Part shown: positions 34,350 through 46,400 of the stretch, piece by piece
Position numbering within the stretch: position 1 is the first letter of the stretch
Layout: every line of letters begins with the position of its first letter
Assembly (NCBI GenBank): GCA_943737045.1
Contig: CALSFV010000245.1
Coordinates: 62,001-126,000, forward strand
DNA from: Parapristionchus giblindavisi
Taxonomy: Eukaryota > Nematoda > Chromadorea > Rhabditida > Diplogasteridae
Reading direction: 5' to 3'
Length of the DNA stretch: 64,000 nucleotides
Made by a program: the position numbers and the translations under genes
Notes under the pieces: model-generated
The model's input: the letters and a program-made list of their open reading frames with translations, nothing else
Databases searched by the model: none
Told to the model about the DNA's origin: nothing

Positions 34350-36909
34350 TCAATCTCCTCGGATTCGTCGTACTAACTGCATGTCACGAGGCATGACTGT
34401 CACTCTGCCTGCATGATACGCGGCCAAGACACAGTTCTCGAATAGATTCACGATGTATGCCTCGGCTCCCTGTAATTATTGATTGATTTATTGATTGACT
34501 GATTAGAAGAGGATCAGGATTTTGAAGTCTTGTTCCTAGCTTTTTCACAGGAATATTTCATCCTGAACCAGATTCGATATGGGAATACAAACGAAAGTCC
34601 ACGTAAATATCAGTAAATGAAAATGAACGATAAATAACTGTATTTCAAAAGTAACCTCTTGGAGTGCAGCAACAGCTTCCGGTTGGAATCGTAGCAATTC
34701 ACGATTGCCAGACATCTTCTGCGCTACCTGAATATTGAATATATATTTAATTAAATTTATATCATTTTCATACCCTCGCAATGTGAGGATTGACCCACTA
34801 TATAAAGCTAATTTTGTATGTGAAATGTTGCAATTTAAGCGAAAAATAACGATTTTTCTAAATCAACCCACTATATAAAAGTTATTCGGCATAATATCAC
34901 GCGACGCTCTATCTAACAACAAAATAACGAACGTCTAGACTATCGATTCATTCTATGTCGTCCCGTCTCTGAAGAGCGGTCGCTCGCTCACATATCCCCT
35001 TCTCCATTGTCTTATCTAATAAAGCTGTATGGCTAACCAAGTCTTCTACCCTACACTACACAAGCGTAATAAACAACCGACGACATAAGCGAGAACATAC
35101 GCATCAAAGCCTACTATTGATAAATGTATTTTTAATGAAATTAATGCACAACACTTTTCATCAATACAACGATAATGGTTGTTACAGACTTCAAAGGCAT
35201 ATTACACTTATTTCAATATTTCAATATTTATATTTATTTAAATACATAAAGATAAAAATATTTCAAAAATACCTCTCTGACAAGTCGAAAGAAAGGCGCT
35301 TTCGGAATGAGTAGATCACCAGTCTTCCGTAGCTTGCGGATCTCCTGTAAAACAAACGGGTCAGTTCTTTGTTACAAAAAAACATTTATGTGATGTTCAA
35401 AAGATACGAAAATTAAAGAAAAAAGTGAGAGAGTGAGCAATGCGAGGAGAGTTTTCTATCTCCTGACTTTTTGAAACTTTCGAACAGAGCATAACAAACA
35501 TATTTTACTTGTTCCAATAATAATAAGTATATAGAAATAATAATAATAATTACGATTATTATTATTATGCTATTTTAAACTACGACCTCATCTCACATAC
35601 TATATCATCAGTTAAATCGTTATATATTATAAAGAGCTAAACTTCATCCTAAAAAATATTCACAATTGTGAATTATAATGAACAACAATAATTTAATAAA
35701 CATTGTGCTGGTCTACTTCTCTTTCGATCTATAGTAAATTAAATTTGATATTATTGCTAAATCTAACTGAAAGTAATTAAGTGATCTTAAATAAATAAGT
35801 AAGTAACCTTCAAAGCTCGATCTCCTTGTTTCATCGGCGCTCTCTGAACAAGAATTCTCTGCATCTGCTTCTGTTGCGTGGACCATTTGTGCTTCTTTCC
35901 TCCTCTGTGTGGTGGAGGTCGAGGAGGAGTGGGCACACCACGGGTACTGGGACCGGGAGATGGCGAACGATCATGATTGTCTACTGCCTGCAAATATTAT
36001 TAAGTTATTAAATTATTAAGTTGTTAAGTTGATTCATCGAGTAAATAAGAACCTCCAGGAACATTTCACACTTGGGCATTTTTCAAATTCTAGAGAAGAA
36101 AAAAAAACAGGATAGCTTATGTTCCCTAGGATCTAGCAAGACCAGCCGTTTCCTCGAACAGGATGGATAAGGAAACAGACTGCGGACCGAAATCAATCAT
36201 AGAAAGAAGAAATAATGTAAGAAAGAAGAAATAATATTAAAAGAAAACTCACTGCCCGTCCAAGATTCGAGTTGATGAATGCTCCACGAGGAAAACCACC
36301 TGAATTAATTACATATATTATATAAGTTAGATATTAAGTGTGATATTGTGTTCTCTACATCATTCGGTATCCTCGCCGTTTTTATCGAGTCGATCGATTT
36401 AGTCATTTTTCGCTTAAAAATTGCCATGCTTAGTTTCGTTTCACATCAAGTGAACACATATAGTTGGTCAAGGCTCGTATTATGAGGGTATGAAAATGTA
36501 TGTTATATGACAAAACTACTTAATCACATAACGTCATACAAATTACGCAGCGAATAAATAGCCAAAAGTATAGCAAATTGAATAATCATAAAATAATGTA
36601 ACATATGTTCACTATACCTGATCGCTTCGAGTTAGCAGAGGATATGGCAGAAGAAGCAGAAGAGGGGATGTGACTGCGAGTGGGAGAAGATGGAGGATAC
36701 GAAACGACTGGTACTGCTTGTTGTGCTGGAGGAAAGACCATTTGAATGTTGCCTGATTGACTGGTTACTGAAATATGATGATACAATGTACATAGAGGCA
36801 AAGCCAAGTTGTACTCACTAAAAAATAATAAAACATAAAACGTTTTAAAATGAGGAAAGAGCATACACGGTCGCCTTTGAGGTGTGGTCTTGCTTTTGAT
36901 CCTGGCCAT
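34350..36909 (-). CDS. CENPA: Centromeric histone H3 variant (CENP-A/cenH3)
   Basis: Seven exons read 36909-36869, 36760-36618, 36299-36253, 35987-35808, 35344-35273, 34727-34656 and 34469-34350, for 224 aa. It starts MARIKSK, like the MARTKQT of H3. The tail of about 130 residues is Pro/Ser/Arg-rich, against about 40 in H3. The histone fold is complete: [14 protein letters not shown] (alpha-N/alpha-1), [18 protein letters not shown] (alpha-2), and [20 protein letters not shown] (residues 204-223). HAGRVT and a loop 1 three residues longer than in H3 ([10 protein letters not shown], 167-176) are cenH3 hallmarks. The tail residues around the H3 lysines 9 and 27 are not conserved. The exon-2 acceptor is taken at CCAG 7 bases after a TTTCAG, because only that keeps the frame. 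Role: marks centromeric chromatin for kinetochore assembly. Confidence 0.92.
34770..34885 (-). repeat. Dispersed CCTCGC...GCGAGG repeat, copy 1
   Basis: CATACCCTCGCAATGTGAGG and two copies of ACCCACTATATAAA. On the opposite strand this matches the family GTGGGTCAATCCTCGCACTG found at 45330, 58868 and 59337. It sits in a cenH3 intron. Confidence 0.55.
36362..36492. repeat. Dispersed CCTCGC...GCGAGG repeat, copy 2 (decayed)
   Basis: CGGTATCCTCGCCGTTTTTA at one end and GAGGGTATGAAAATGTATG at the other, with TTTTTCGCTTAAAAATTG inside. In a cenH3 intron. Confidence 0.5.
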
Positions 36910-37454
36910 TGCAAACTGGGATGATTATTCAATGATGGAGAGATAAATAAAGGCTAAAATCAATGTAACTTAAAATAAACAATAGAAATTTACGTATTAA
37001 ACAACCATGTTAAAGGACGCGCCGAAAGCCGAGTTCAAATTATTTGTTCCGTGCAGGACCATTTGAGAAAATATTAGACAATTTTCGGACAGGTGTGATA
37101 CCACACAGTTAAATTTCGATTATTCATTATTTTGCTTGTGCGCTCTATCTACAAACATAATAATACAATTCCAAATTCTGAAATTGCCCTAGACTATAAA
37201 AATTTTAATATTATATTTGAGAAAAAATGAAATAAAATCAGTTCATGATAGAAAAAAGCCCGCAAACAAAAATTAAGAAATTTCGCCCGCTAAAGTACAC
37301 GCGAGGCACGTGTCAATCAAGGCGTTACACCGCGGAAAATTCGATTTGTGATCCGGTTTCGAATACGTTTCGTCGATTTATTTGCGTTTGTTTCACTTCG
37401 CATCTCTTCAGGACGGAACAGTGGACGTCTCTTCCTCTGTTCCGTTGACACGCC
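36910..37454. promoter_or_regulatory. Shared divergent promoter region of cenH3 and RBBP6
   Basis: Only 545 bp separate the two start codons, so both core promoters and 5' UTRs must lie here unless upstream non-coding exons exist. No TATA box stands out. Short palindromic words such as ACACGCGAGGCACGTGT-like GCACGTGTC (near 37305) include a CACGTG E-box. Confidence 0.5.
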
Positions 37455-40400
37455 ATGTCGTCCATTCACTACAAATTCCGAGCAACCCTCGATTACAAAT
37501 TACTCGAGTTTGAGGTTTGTCACTGTTCAAGATCTATTCATGCTTAACGGTTTCTCTTTAAGGGTCTGAATATCAGCGTCCCGGATTGTAAGCGCGAAAT
37601 ATGCGCCAAAGAGAATATTAGAGCAGAATCTTTCGATCTGCTCCTACAGGTATTGTTTTGTTTCGAAATTTGAAATTCGCCATTTCTCCCACGTAAAATC
37701 ATTATTCTTGTCTCGAGAATTATTAAATTTTGACATGCTTCAATTTGCAAATATTATCTTCTTTCTAGAATTCGCACACGAAGCGCAACTACACTGCCGA
37801 TGAGTTGATTCCTCGGAACAGTAGTATCATAGTGCAACGAGTTCCACGTGAGAATGCGGAGAAATTGCCCAAGATCCAGTATGTTTCAATTTCAATTATT
37901 CTTCCATGATACTATAAACAAATTGAACGCTACACTTGTAGACACCTAGGGTAAAATAACCTGATGGTGTAATTCCTAAGCGTCCGCACATATTATTGAT
38001 ATATCTAATTTATTTGTTTTTAGGAGCGCTACGAGTGGTATGGTGGGCAAAACTGCCGTGCAGCCGACTCTCTCCACTGGAAACACTGCCCATTTCGACT
38101 CGGTAATTATTATTATTATTATTTTTAAAATTGTTATTAATTATATAAATCCACTCTTATCGCGTCTTCTTCCCTGTAACTATGATGTCGTCATGACGAC
38201 TTACAATTAGGCGCTTGATTGCGAGATGTCACGAAATGAGTAAAGTAGTCATTACCGAATCGCGCGTTGTTAAAGCGAAATGTGAAATTCACTACGCTTT
38301 GGAAATGTGTAGCCTAAGTCGCTTTTAATCTACGTAGAATAGAATATTTTCTTGTTGTTTTATTGGTTGGCGTATTCTTTTCCTGCTATATATCCCTCAC
38401 CGATAATTATAATGCCCATAGGTGAGCAGGCTGGGGGAAAGGCTGTGCGCAACCGGGGAAGTAGGCTCTATTTTTTGCAAATTCGACTGAAAAGTTTCAA
38501 ATTTTTGCGAGTTCCTTACCTATGCGCCATGTCACGGAGGGAACGCGAAGATATGTGCATAATAAATCGTTTTCACACGCCCATCTATGCTTTAGACTTG
38601 GAATAACACTACATAATTAATATTGAATAAAAGCAATATTTTATTATCAATAAATTATTGATTTTGTTTTCAGTCGACATTCGAGGGCCTGACAGAGGAG
38701 CAACGTCTGGCTCACGTCAAGGACGTATCCACATCCAAATATGCACCTGCCAAGTGAGTATTGCTTCTATTTGTACCTTTTAAAGTTAAAATAAGTAAGA
38801 GTAAGTATTAAAATAAGTATAAGTAAGTAAGTAGTATAAGTAATAAGTAAGTATAAGTATTAAAATAAGTAAGAGTTCCTAAAATAAATAAATAAGTGAT
38901 ATTAATATATAAATATTAATAAATTATAGTTAGTTTTAGTAAATACGTAATAATAAACAAGTAATATTAATAAATAAAAAGTGTTAATGAAAAAGCGTTC
39001 CTAATTTTAATTGTTTATTGACTATACTGCAAAGTAGGTATATTGGAATTGATTCTTGTTTCATTATTATTTATTTGCATTATTTATTTTTAATATTTCA
39101 GCTATCAGAGACGCACGAATCAGATCATGTCTGGACCTCCGCCCGCCACCTACACATGCAACCGATGCTACCAACCCGGCCATTGGTACAAGAACTGCCC
39201 CATGGTAATCCTATTCGACGGATCCCGGCTCCGGCTCTGGACCGAAGCCGTCGACGACCATTTCACGGTTCCGGCCGTCGGATGAGTTGTGATTGTTGTT
39301 GATACAGACACACCCACCCTCAATGGAGTTATGATGATGAGAGAAAGATCCCTCAGCTGGAAGACACCTATAGCAAGTACACTCATTGATCTTTGATCTG
39401 AGTGTATTTGCAGTGCCCAAGGCTACAGTACTCTGTGCATCCACCCAGTCCTCCACGACTGCTCCCTTATCCCTCTTTGTACACTCGTATTGATAAAGAT
39501 GTTTGCACAAGATCCTGACAAGATTGTCTTGATTACCGTAGTTCTGCGAGTAAAGGGGGCGGAGCTCGTCGTGTATCATTGTGGTGTGTGCAGGAGGAGT
39601 ACTGTAGCCGATGGACACCCACCTATCGGACCCGTTTATCTTTCTCTTGTATAACATATTATTGATTGATATATCGCATACGCTCACTCTCACCATATAG
39701 TATGATTAATATATATACTGAGATAAATACGATCTCGAACATCTTTCTTTCTGTCTGCCTCTTTAATCGATATTTCAGGCAGGGATCTACCGTATGCTTG
39801 AAATTTATTGAAGGAATACTGTAGATATTGATTTGTGTCGGGGTGAAATGCACTGGGCTATTCTTTTGTAGAGATTGTAAAAGCTACAGTATGCATGCGT
39901 GGTGTAGGCGATGGTGCAGCGAGTGCGCCGTGGGCATTGTTGTGTTCTTGCAGCTTAACACGAAGCGTACGACGGGCATACCGGGTGACGAATTGATGGA
40001 GACGACGGCCGATGATCCCATGGCCATGCTGACGCCCGGAGGGAAGTATGTCGTGCCGATCATGCACTGGAGAGCCAGAAACAGCAAGCGGGTACGGTAG
40101 ACGGGGTTGGGAAGGGTACGGTAGATATGAGTAGGAAGGGGTACTGTAGGTATTGGCTTTATCTTGTTTGGCGGGGTTTCATTTAATCAATAGGTAGTTA
40201 GGCTGTAATTGATGATGCATGTCTAAGTGAAGGGGCTGATTTTTCTAAATTGTCCTCTTTCATAATAATCCTTGCAGCCGGATACCGGTGAGATTCCGCT
40301 GTCACAGAGGGTCGTGCCGCCCGAGCTCACGTGTGGCATCTGTAATGGTCTACTCAAGGTGAGCATTACTGATTGATTTTGTGATTATTGATTGATTTAA

Positions 40401-43400
40401 CACGAGATGGTGTACTGTAGATTATTGATTGATTGAACATATTCGATATTTAGGAAGCCATGCTGACTGCTTGCTGTGGTGAATCGTTCTGCGCGGAGTG
40501 CGTTTCGGCGAAACTGATGGAGGTGACGGAGTGCCCGAATTGCAAGCGTGAAGGGGTGAGTTTGGGAAAGGGCGGAATGGCGAGTCGCACGCGGCGCACC
40601 ACCCCCGCACCACCAACAATCAATGATTAATTGTAGGTTGGCGTTGATCAACTCGTGCCGAACAAGAACGTACGACTGGCGGTGGAGTCGTGGATCGGAC
40701 AGTCACAGCAACCATCTGCAGCAGGTATTGTATAGGATTACAGTAAGAGGGTGATCTTTGATCTTTGATCTTTGGTCTCCACATATCTTTATGGTATTCA
40801 ATACGTCACGGTTAATATATATAGTGGGTTTATGAAAATGTATGATTACTTTCGAGAGTACTCTTTGATCTTTGGTCTCCACATTTTTATAGGTATTTTT
40901 ATGGTAGGCTAATAGTGATTCGGCTTTGCAGGACTCGCTGAGCAAGCGCAGCCTCTGCCGCCTGACCGCAAGGCGCGTACGCGTCTCCGCATCGGTATCG
41001 GCGCGTCATCCGCGCCCACAGGAGGAGGATCCACACCTCTGTCGGAGGCGGATACGCCCTCCGCTGCGGAAGGCAGCTTGACTCCGGGTCAGGAGGTCTT
41101 CAAGACCGAAGCAGATACTGCTGCAGCCGCGTCTCCGGCGCCGAAACCGGAATCCGTAGAGCAGCCGCCCGCGACCGAACCAGCCCCGCCCGGTCTCGCA
41201 ACCTCGGCTACGTCTCTGACCACGACAGTGGTGGTTCCTGCACCGGCTACCGTACCTCCTCCACAGACGACCACTACCGTACCCGTACCGGTGACCAATG
41301 CGATCGTGCCGATAGCGCCCTTCCAACCGAACGTTCCACCCCCTCCCATTCCACCTGCAGGAGGAACGGTGGTTCTCATCGATCCCATCACACAACAACC
41401 CATATTCAAGTGAGTTTCAATCAATTATAATTCATTCATTTTCGGACCAGTCATTTGCATGTTTCATTATGGTTATAGGTGCTGCGATTCGTGCTGTATG
41501 AGATTCAAGCAATAATAATTTTAAATATTAATTATTATTATATATTTCAGCCCCGGCGGCCACACGATAGTCCCTGGCGCGGCGGTGTACCAGGCGACGC
41601 CTGATCAACTGGCGCAAGAGTGGCAAGAGTACCTGAATAGGAACAGAAAGAAGAGCCGAACACCCAAGAAGAAGCGGAGGAAGAGGTATGATCATTGAAG
41701 TTTTGAATGTAAAGCAGGGGTAATACTATATCATCCATCATGCGGTACTTTGGTAACTAACTATCGATTGATTTTTGTTGTTTTGTATCCGATTACAATA
41801 CAGCTGAATGATTTTTATCAAGAGGGAATGGTTGTCTATAAATGACTGAATAGTCTGAGCGTGGTGTAGCACTCGTGATTTGTTTTCACAACCGAGAAAA
41901 GCGCCGAGAAATGTATCCGATTATCGATTGAATTAAAGTGTTTTGTCTTGCAGGTCCCGAAGTGGTTCATCAGATTCATCGTCATCATCATCGTCAGGAT
42001 CGAGTTCGTCTTCGGAATCCTCTCGTGATCGTGATCGTCGAAGGAGAAAGGACGATCGGAGACATTACAGGTTATTGATTGATTGATCTATTATTGATTG
42101 ATTACTCCTTCCTACCGTATCAGTAGTAGTCACGCTTGTGACTTACACTGAGAAATGTCAGGTTATCGAGATGATAGGGTATTATTGTTTTTGTCTTTTG
42201 GTTTGATTTATTTAAGCGAAAATTGCGGGTGGAAATATCGATTTATCGATTGATTTTCAGTGATCGAGATCGATACGGCCGTGATGGCGGCAATAGCTAC
42301 TATAGAGGAGCCAGAGGAGGAGGGTCAGTCATTTTATATTTCATGCAATATATGATATGCACGTTTTCCTCTTTGTTAAAGAAGTTGAACTTTTAAAAAC
42401 TCGAGCGGAAAATTCCTGAAAAACATCACAAAAATCTGGCCCAAATGAAAATCTGTAACGTTGCTATTCAAGCTATGGAAACCTGCCTGGAAATTTTCAT
42501 TTTCGCACGTCGGTTGATCCGGGTTTTTTTGTAAATATTTAAACATATCTCTTATTCTTCAGTCGTTCGTACCGTGGTCGTGCGGGTTTCTCGATGTCCT
42601 CTCGTGCCGGTCCTCCTCCCATGGGAACGTCTACCGTCCGTGGATACCATGCCGTACCCGCCCATCAACTGCAAGTGCTCTACGATCAGCAGGGCAACAT
42701 GGTCATGCAGCAACCGTACATGGGCGCGGCTGGCAATGCACCGGTACTGGTTGCATTTATTTATTTATCATGCATCATAAAGATGTTTCAGCAAGTAACA
42801 AAACGATTTAAACGTAGAAAATTTGAACAGGGAGAATTTAAAATGGGGGGGGGGTGGAGAATGGGAAATAGGAAGGTGAAGATTGGTGTATTGATTGGGG
42901 ACATGCATACGTGGGTGCTTTTGTGTGTGTGGGCGACCGTGGTTCACTGTTAAGGCCAGGGCTCCTGTGGTTGGCTTTTTCCGCGTTTTTTTTGGGGCAA
43001 ACTTTTGCGACAAATGACTGAACGATGTAATCGGTTTTGGGCACTAGTTGTGATGTGAAAGCTATAGGCAGATCCGTAGAAAGTGCCCGGTGATTTGATG
43101 CAACAGGGTGGTTATGTTATATTGCTTAGGATCGGTATGTCGATTCGAACTTGCCAGAGCCAAATCATGGCCTTCTTTAATTTCCTATCGAAACTGCTAT
43201 ATAAATTTTCTAGCCCCCCCTCCCCCCCCCCCAGCGTGCATAGACCAGCGTGCAACAACCGTTTTCCAGGAAAATGTGACGTTATTAGCGTAGGAGGAGG
43301 CGTTTTCCAAAATTCCTCCGCCTACGCTAATGACGTCACGTTTTCCTGGAAAACTGTTCTTGCATACGGCCACAGTTTAGCATCATTCCCGAACAGTAAT

Positions 43401-46400
43401 CCAAATTCAGATTTTTTTTCGAAATTATGTCATTGAAAAACAGGCATTCTATATGAGTATCTACGCAAATCAAGGTATTGCTCCAATATATCGGAAGCGC
43501 TCCGGAAGTTCTACAAAATTCTTCATTGACGTCAAAATAAAGGTTTCGAAAAAAGAATACAAAGGAAGAAATGAATTGTATTCGTCGCTTGTTCACTGAT
43601 TCGAAGATATGGCTTCCAGGCATATTCCGGGAAAAGGTGCTCAAACCATTCATACATGAAGGAAGCGCAATGCGCTTGAACTATGGTGGAAATTGGTTGT
43701 GATGATAATATAATATAGAGAAACCAAAGAGGAAATGTGAGGGCGACGACGGGAAAGAGTGCTGAACAACATAATTGGGAGATTGTCGAAAGTTGCATAA
43801 TTACTAGCGATCGTTCTAAATACGTTTCACAGGGTTCTTTAATTGATGTTTCTTTTGGTGGAAATGTTTCCGAAAAAGATCCCAGGCTCATCCACAAAAT
43901 AATATAAACTATGCAGAAAAAAATTGAAGATGCCGTTGATGAAGATATTCAATGTTAGATCTCTGTATCTCTCTCTTCCTCTCTCTCTCTCTTTCCCTAT
44001 CTCTTCCCTCTCTCTCTCCCTCACTCTCCCCATGAATACGTACAGCACATCTCTGACACAATACGTGATTCCCACTGATATTTCATCAATAACACCTACG
44101 TTTCCCTCACTTTTCGGCGTATGTAGTTAATTTAATTTAATTTATCTTACATTAAATAAATGTGACAGCAAGTGATAAATAAATAGCGTGAATTATTAGT
44201 TAGGAACATACTTCATTTACCCGTTGATCTACAGCACAATACTAGAACTTCTCTATCGATGAGCAGAGCAAAAGGCACAAGGTTACATTTTCAACACTTT
44301 TTGCCGAAAACTTGCTGTATTTACCAATTTGACACAACTAAATTCAAATTCTTTTCAGAGCAATTCCCCCCTCCCCCCTCCCCCCCCCCCCAGGTCTATG
44401 CATGGTCATTCAACAGACGTACATTATGTTGGAAAAATGTATTACCATTTGGAGGGTTGTGCTATGTTCCAAAAGGTGTGGTTTAAAGTCAAACTTATTC
44501 CGTTAGTCGGCGCACACGAAGTCCTGCGGGAGATCATTCCTATGCCAGTGATAATTTATGAAGTGATGTGCGAAGTTGTGGAAAGAATCGAAAACTTTCC
44601 ATTTCCTTTACAGCTTTTTCGTTTCATTTCTTCTTTTCCTTATATTTCAACACAATTTTAAAGTGCCCGGTGATTCGCGGTATCGGAGTAGATATATATT
44701 ATGTAGGGTTTGGGGGTACGTCGATGCTACCTCGAGAGCAAATGAATCATAGACCTATGTATCGGACCATACATGGGCGGGGTACCTGGAGCTCGATCCT
44801 ACAGGGGGCATTCGAACCAAAAATGGTTAATTTTACAGGGGGCTTTCACTTTTTTTCAAAAATTTCACCTTACCGTCATTTTCTTACAGTGGGCATTCCA
44901 CAAATTTTCGAAAAGTCCTAATCTTACAGGGGGTACCCCCATCTCGGTGCCCATATATGTATTGGACCATCGGCAACAGTCTTTTCTACTGCTCCTCGCC
45001 CTCTCTAGTTGGCTAGATGAAAAAAATAGTGTGGGAGGTGAAGAGAGTGTTGGTAGGTTCTTTATGTTCAAAGATTCTTTGGATATACTGTATGCAAATG
45101 CATATGGTATATCAATATGGCGAATGGGAATAAGTAGCGAGTATGAATCGATAAAGCAGTAATAACGAGTGGCCAATCGATTGAAAGTTCAACTCAAAAG
45201 TAGAGATGAAAAGACAGTGAGATCGAGATAACAATGAAATGAGATCGTTTCGCTATTCGTTTTCAAACCGCAATGACTAGTTGTAAAGTAGTAAGACTAG
45301 GTGTTTTTGGAACATAACGTGAATCATACATTTTCGGTACCCTCGCCGTCTATTTTTATATAGTGGGTAAATTCTCAAAATAGGGTGGGTTGATTCACAA
45401 AATTCGTTATTTTCGCATAAGTCATTTTTAGTTTCATTTTTTATCAAGTGGCCTAAAATGGGCCTTATATAGTGGGTCAATCCTCGCACTGCGAGGGTAT
45501 GGCAATCAGGGCTGGGATTTTGTGTTTTGTGTTTTGTGTTTTTTTGTGTTTTTCATGGTCTTGGACACAAAAAATTTTGTGTAAAAATTTTGTGTAAATG
45601 AGACACAAAATAACACAAAAAAATTGGTGTCAATTTTCTGATTTTACATGATTTTCAGGGAGAAAATCGATGATATTAGTCGATTTGTATAGTAAAATTT
45701 TATCTGCAAAATTGTAAATTTTGCGAAAATCGGATAATTTTGGTATAGAATTTCCTTTTATCAGTAATTTGAAGCTTGATATCTCCGTTTTCGTTCAGCC
45801 GAAAACCAGACTCATAGGTTTCTTGGTCGCTGTTCTTTTTTGAACTAATATTACATGCTGTTTTGTTCGCGTTCAAGTTCTATATTGAAAAATATCTTTT
45901 TTATTAGCTATAAACTTGCTCAAATCTAGAGAAAAATATTTTTGTGTTTTTTTGTGTTTTGTGTACACAAAAAAATATTTTTGTGTTTTTTGTGTACACA
46001 AAATTTTTGTGTCAAGAAAACGTTTTGTGTCCCAGCCCTGATGGCAATGTATGACGTGAATTTGACATGAGTGCTTTCAGAAGTCACTCCTCGACGGCGA
46101 CATCGTGCCCCCATCCGGACTCGTCTACGTAGATCAGATGGGCAATATTGTCGATCCTTCCGTCGCTCTCGGGTACGTTATCTAGAGCTAGCTAGCTATC
46201 TTTCTATCTAGCTATTAGACATACCTTTCTGTGTCCTATGTTCTCTGATAGATAATCTTGTGTAATGTGTTTGTGGATTGATCTTGATCTTTTATAGCAT
46301 TTCTAATTCCACATTATAGTTATTATTATTATTATTATTATTATTATTTAAATGTATAACATTCAGTCTGGATGGTCGTGACCCTCGTGACAGTCGTCCT

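Larger units (their letters stand above)
42744..46080 (+). other. RBBP6 intron 15, the largest intron, full of repeats
   Basis: 3.3 kb. It contains C-rich runs (43213-43232, 44365-44393), a palindrome at 43258-43360, a CT tract (43965-44030), and MITEs at 44768 and 45507 with a further repeat between. The minus-strand frame of 121 codons at 43532-43897 has no recognisable features. No convincing extra exon was found. Confidence 0.6.

Noticed and set aside
41006..41424. Two 111-130-codon minus-strand frames
   Set aside because: They are shadows of the RBBP6 exon 11, whose plus-strand frame fits phase and protein context.
43532..43897. 121-codon minus-strand frame in RBBP6 intron 15
   Set aside because: No start context, splice partners or motif; the codon content looks random.
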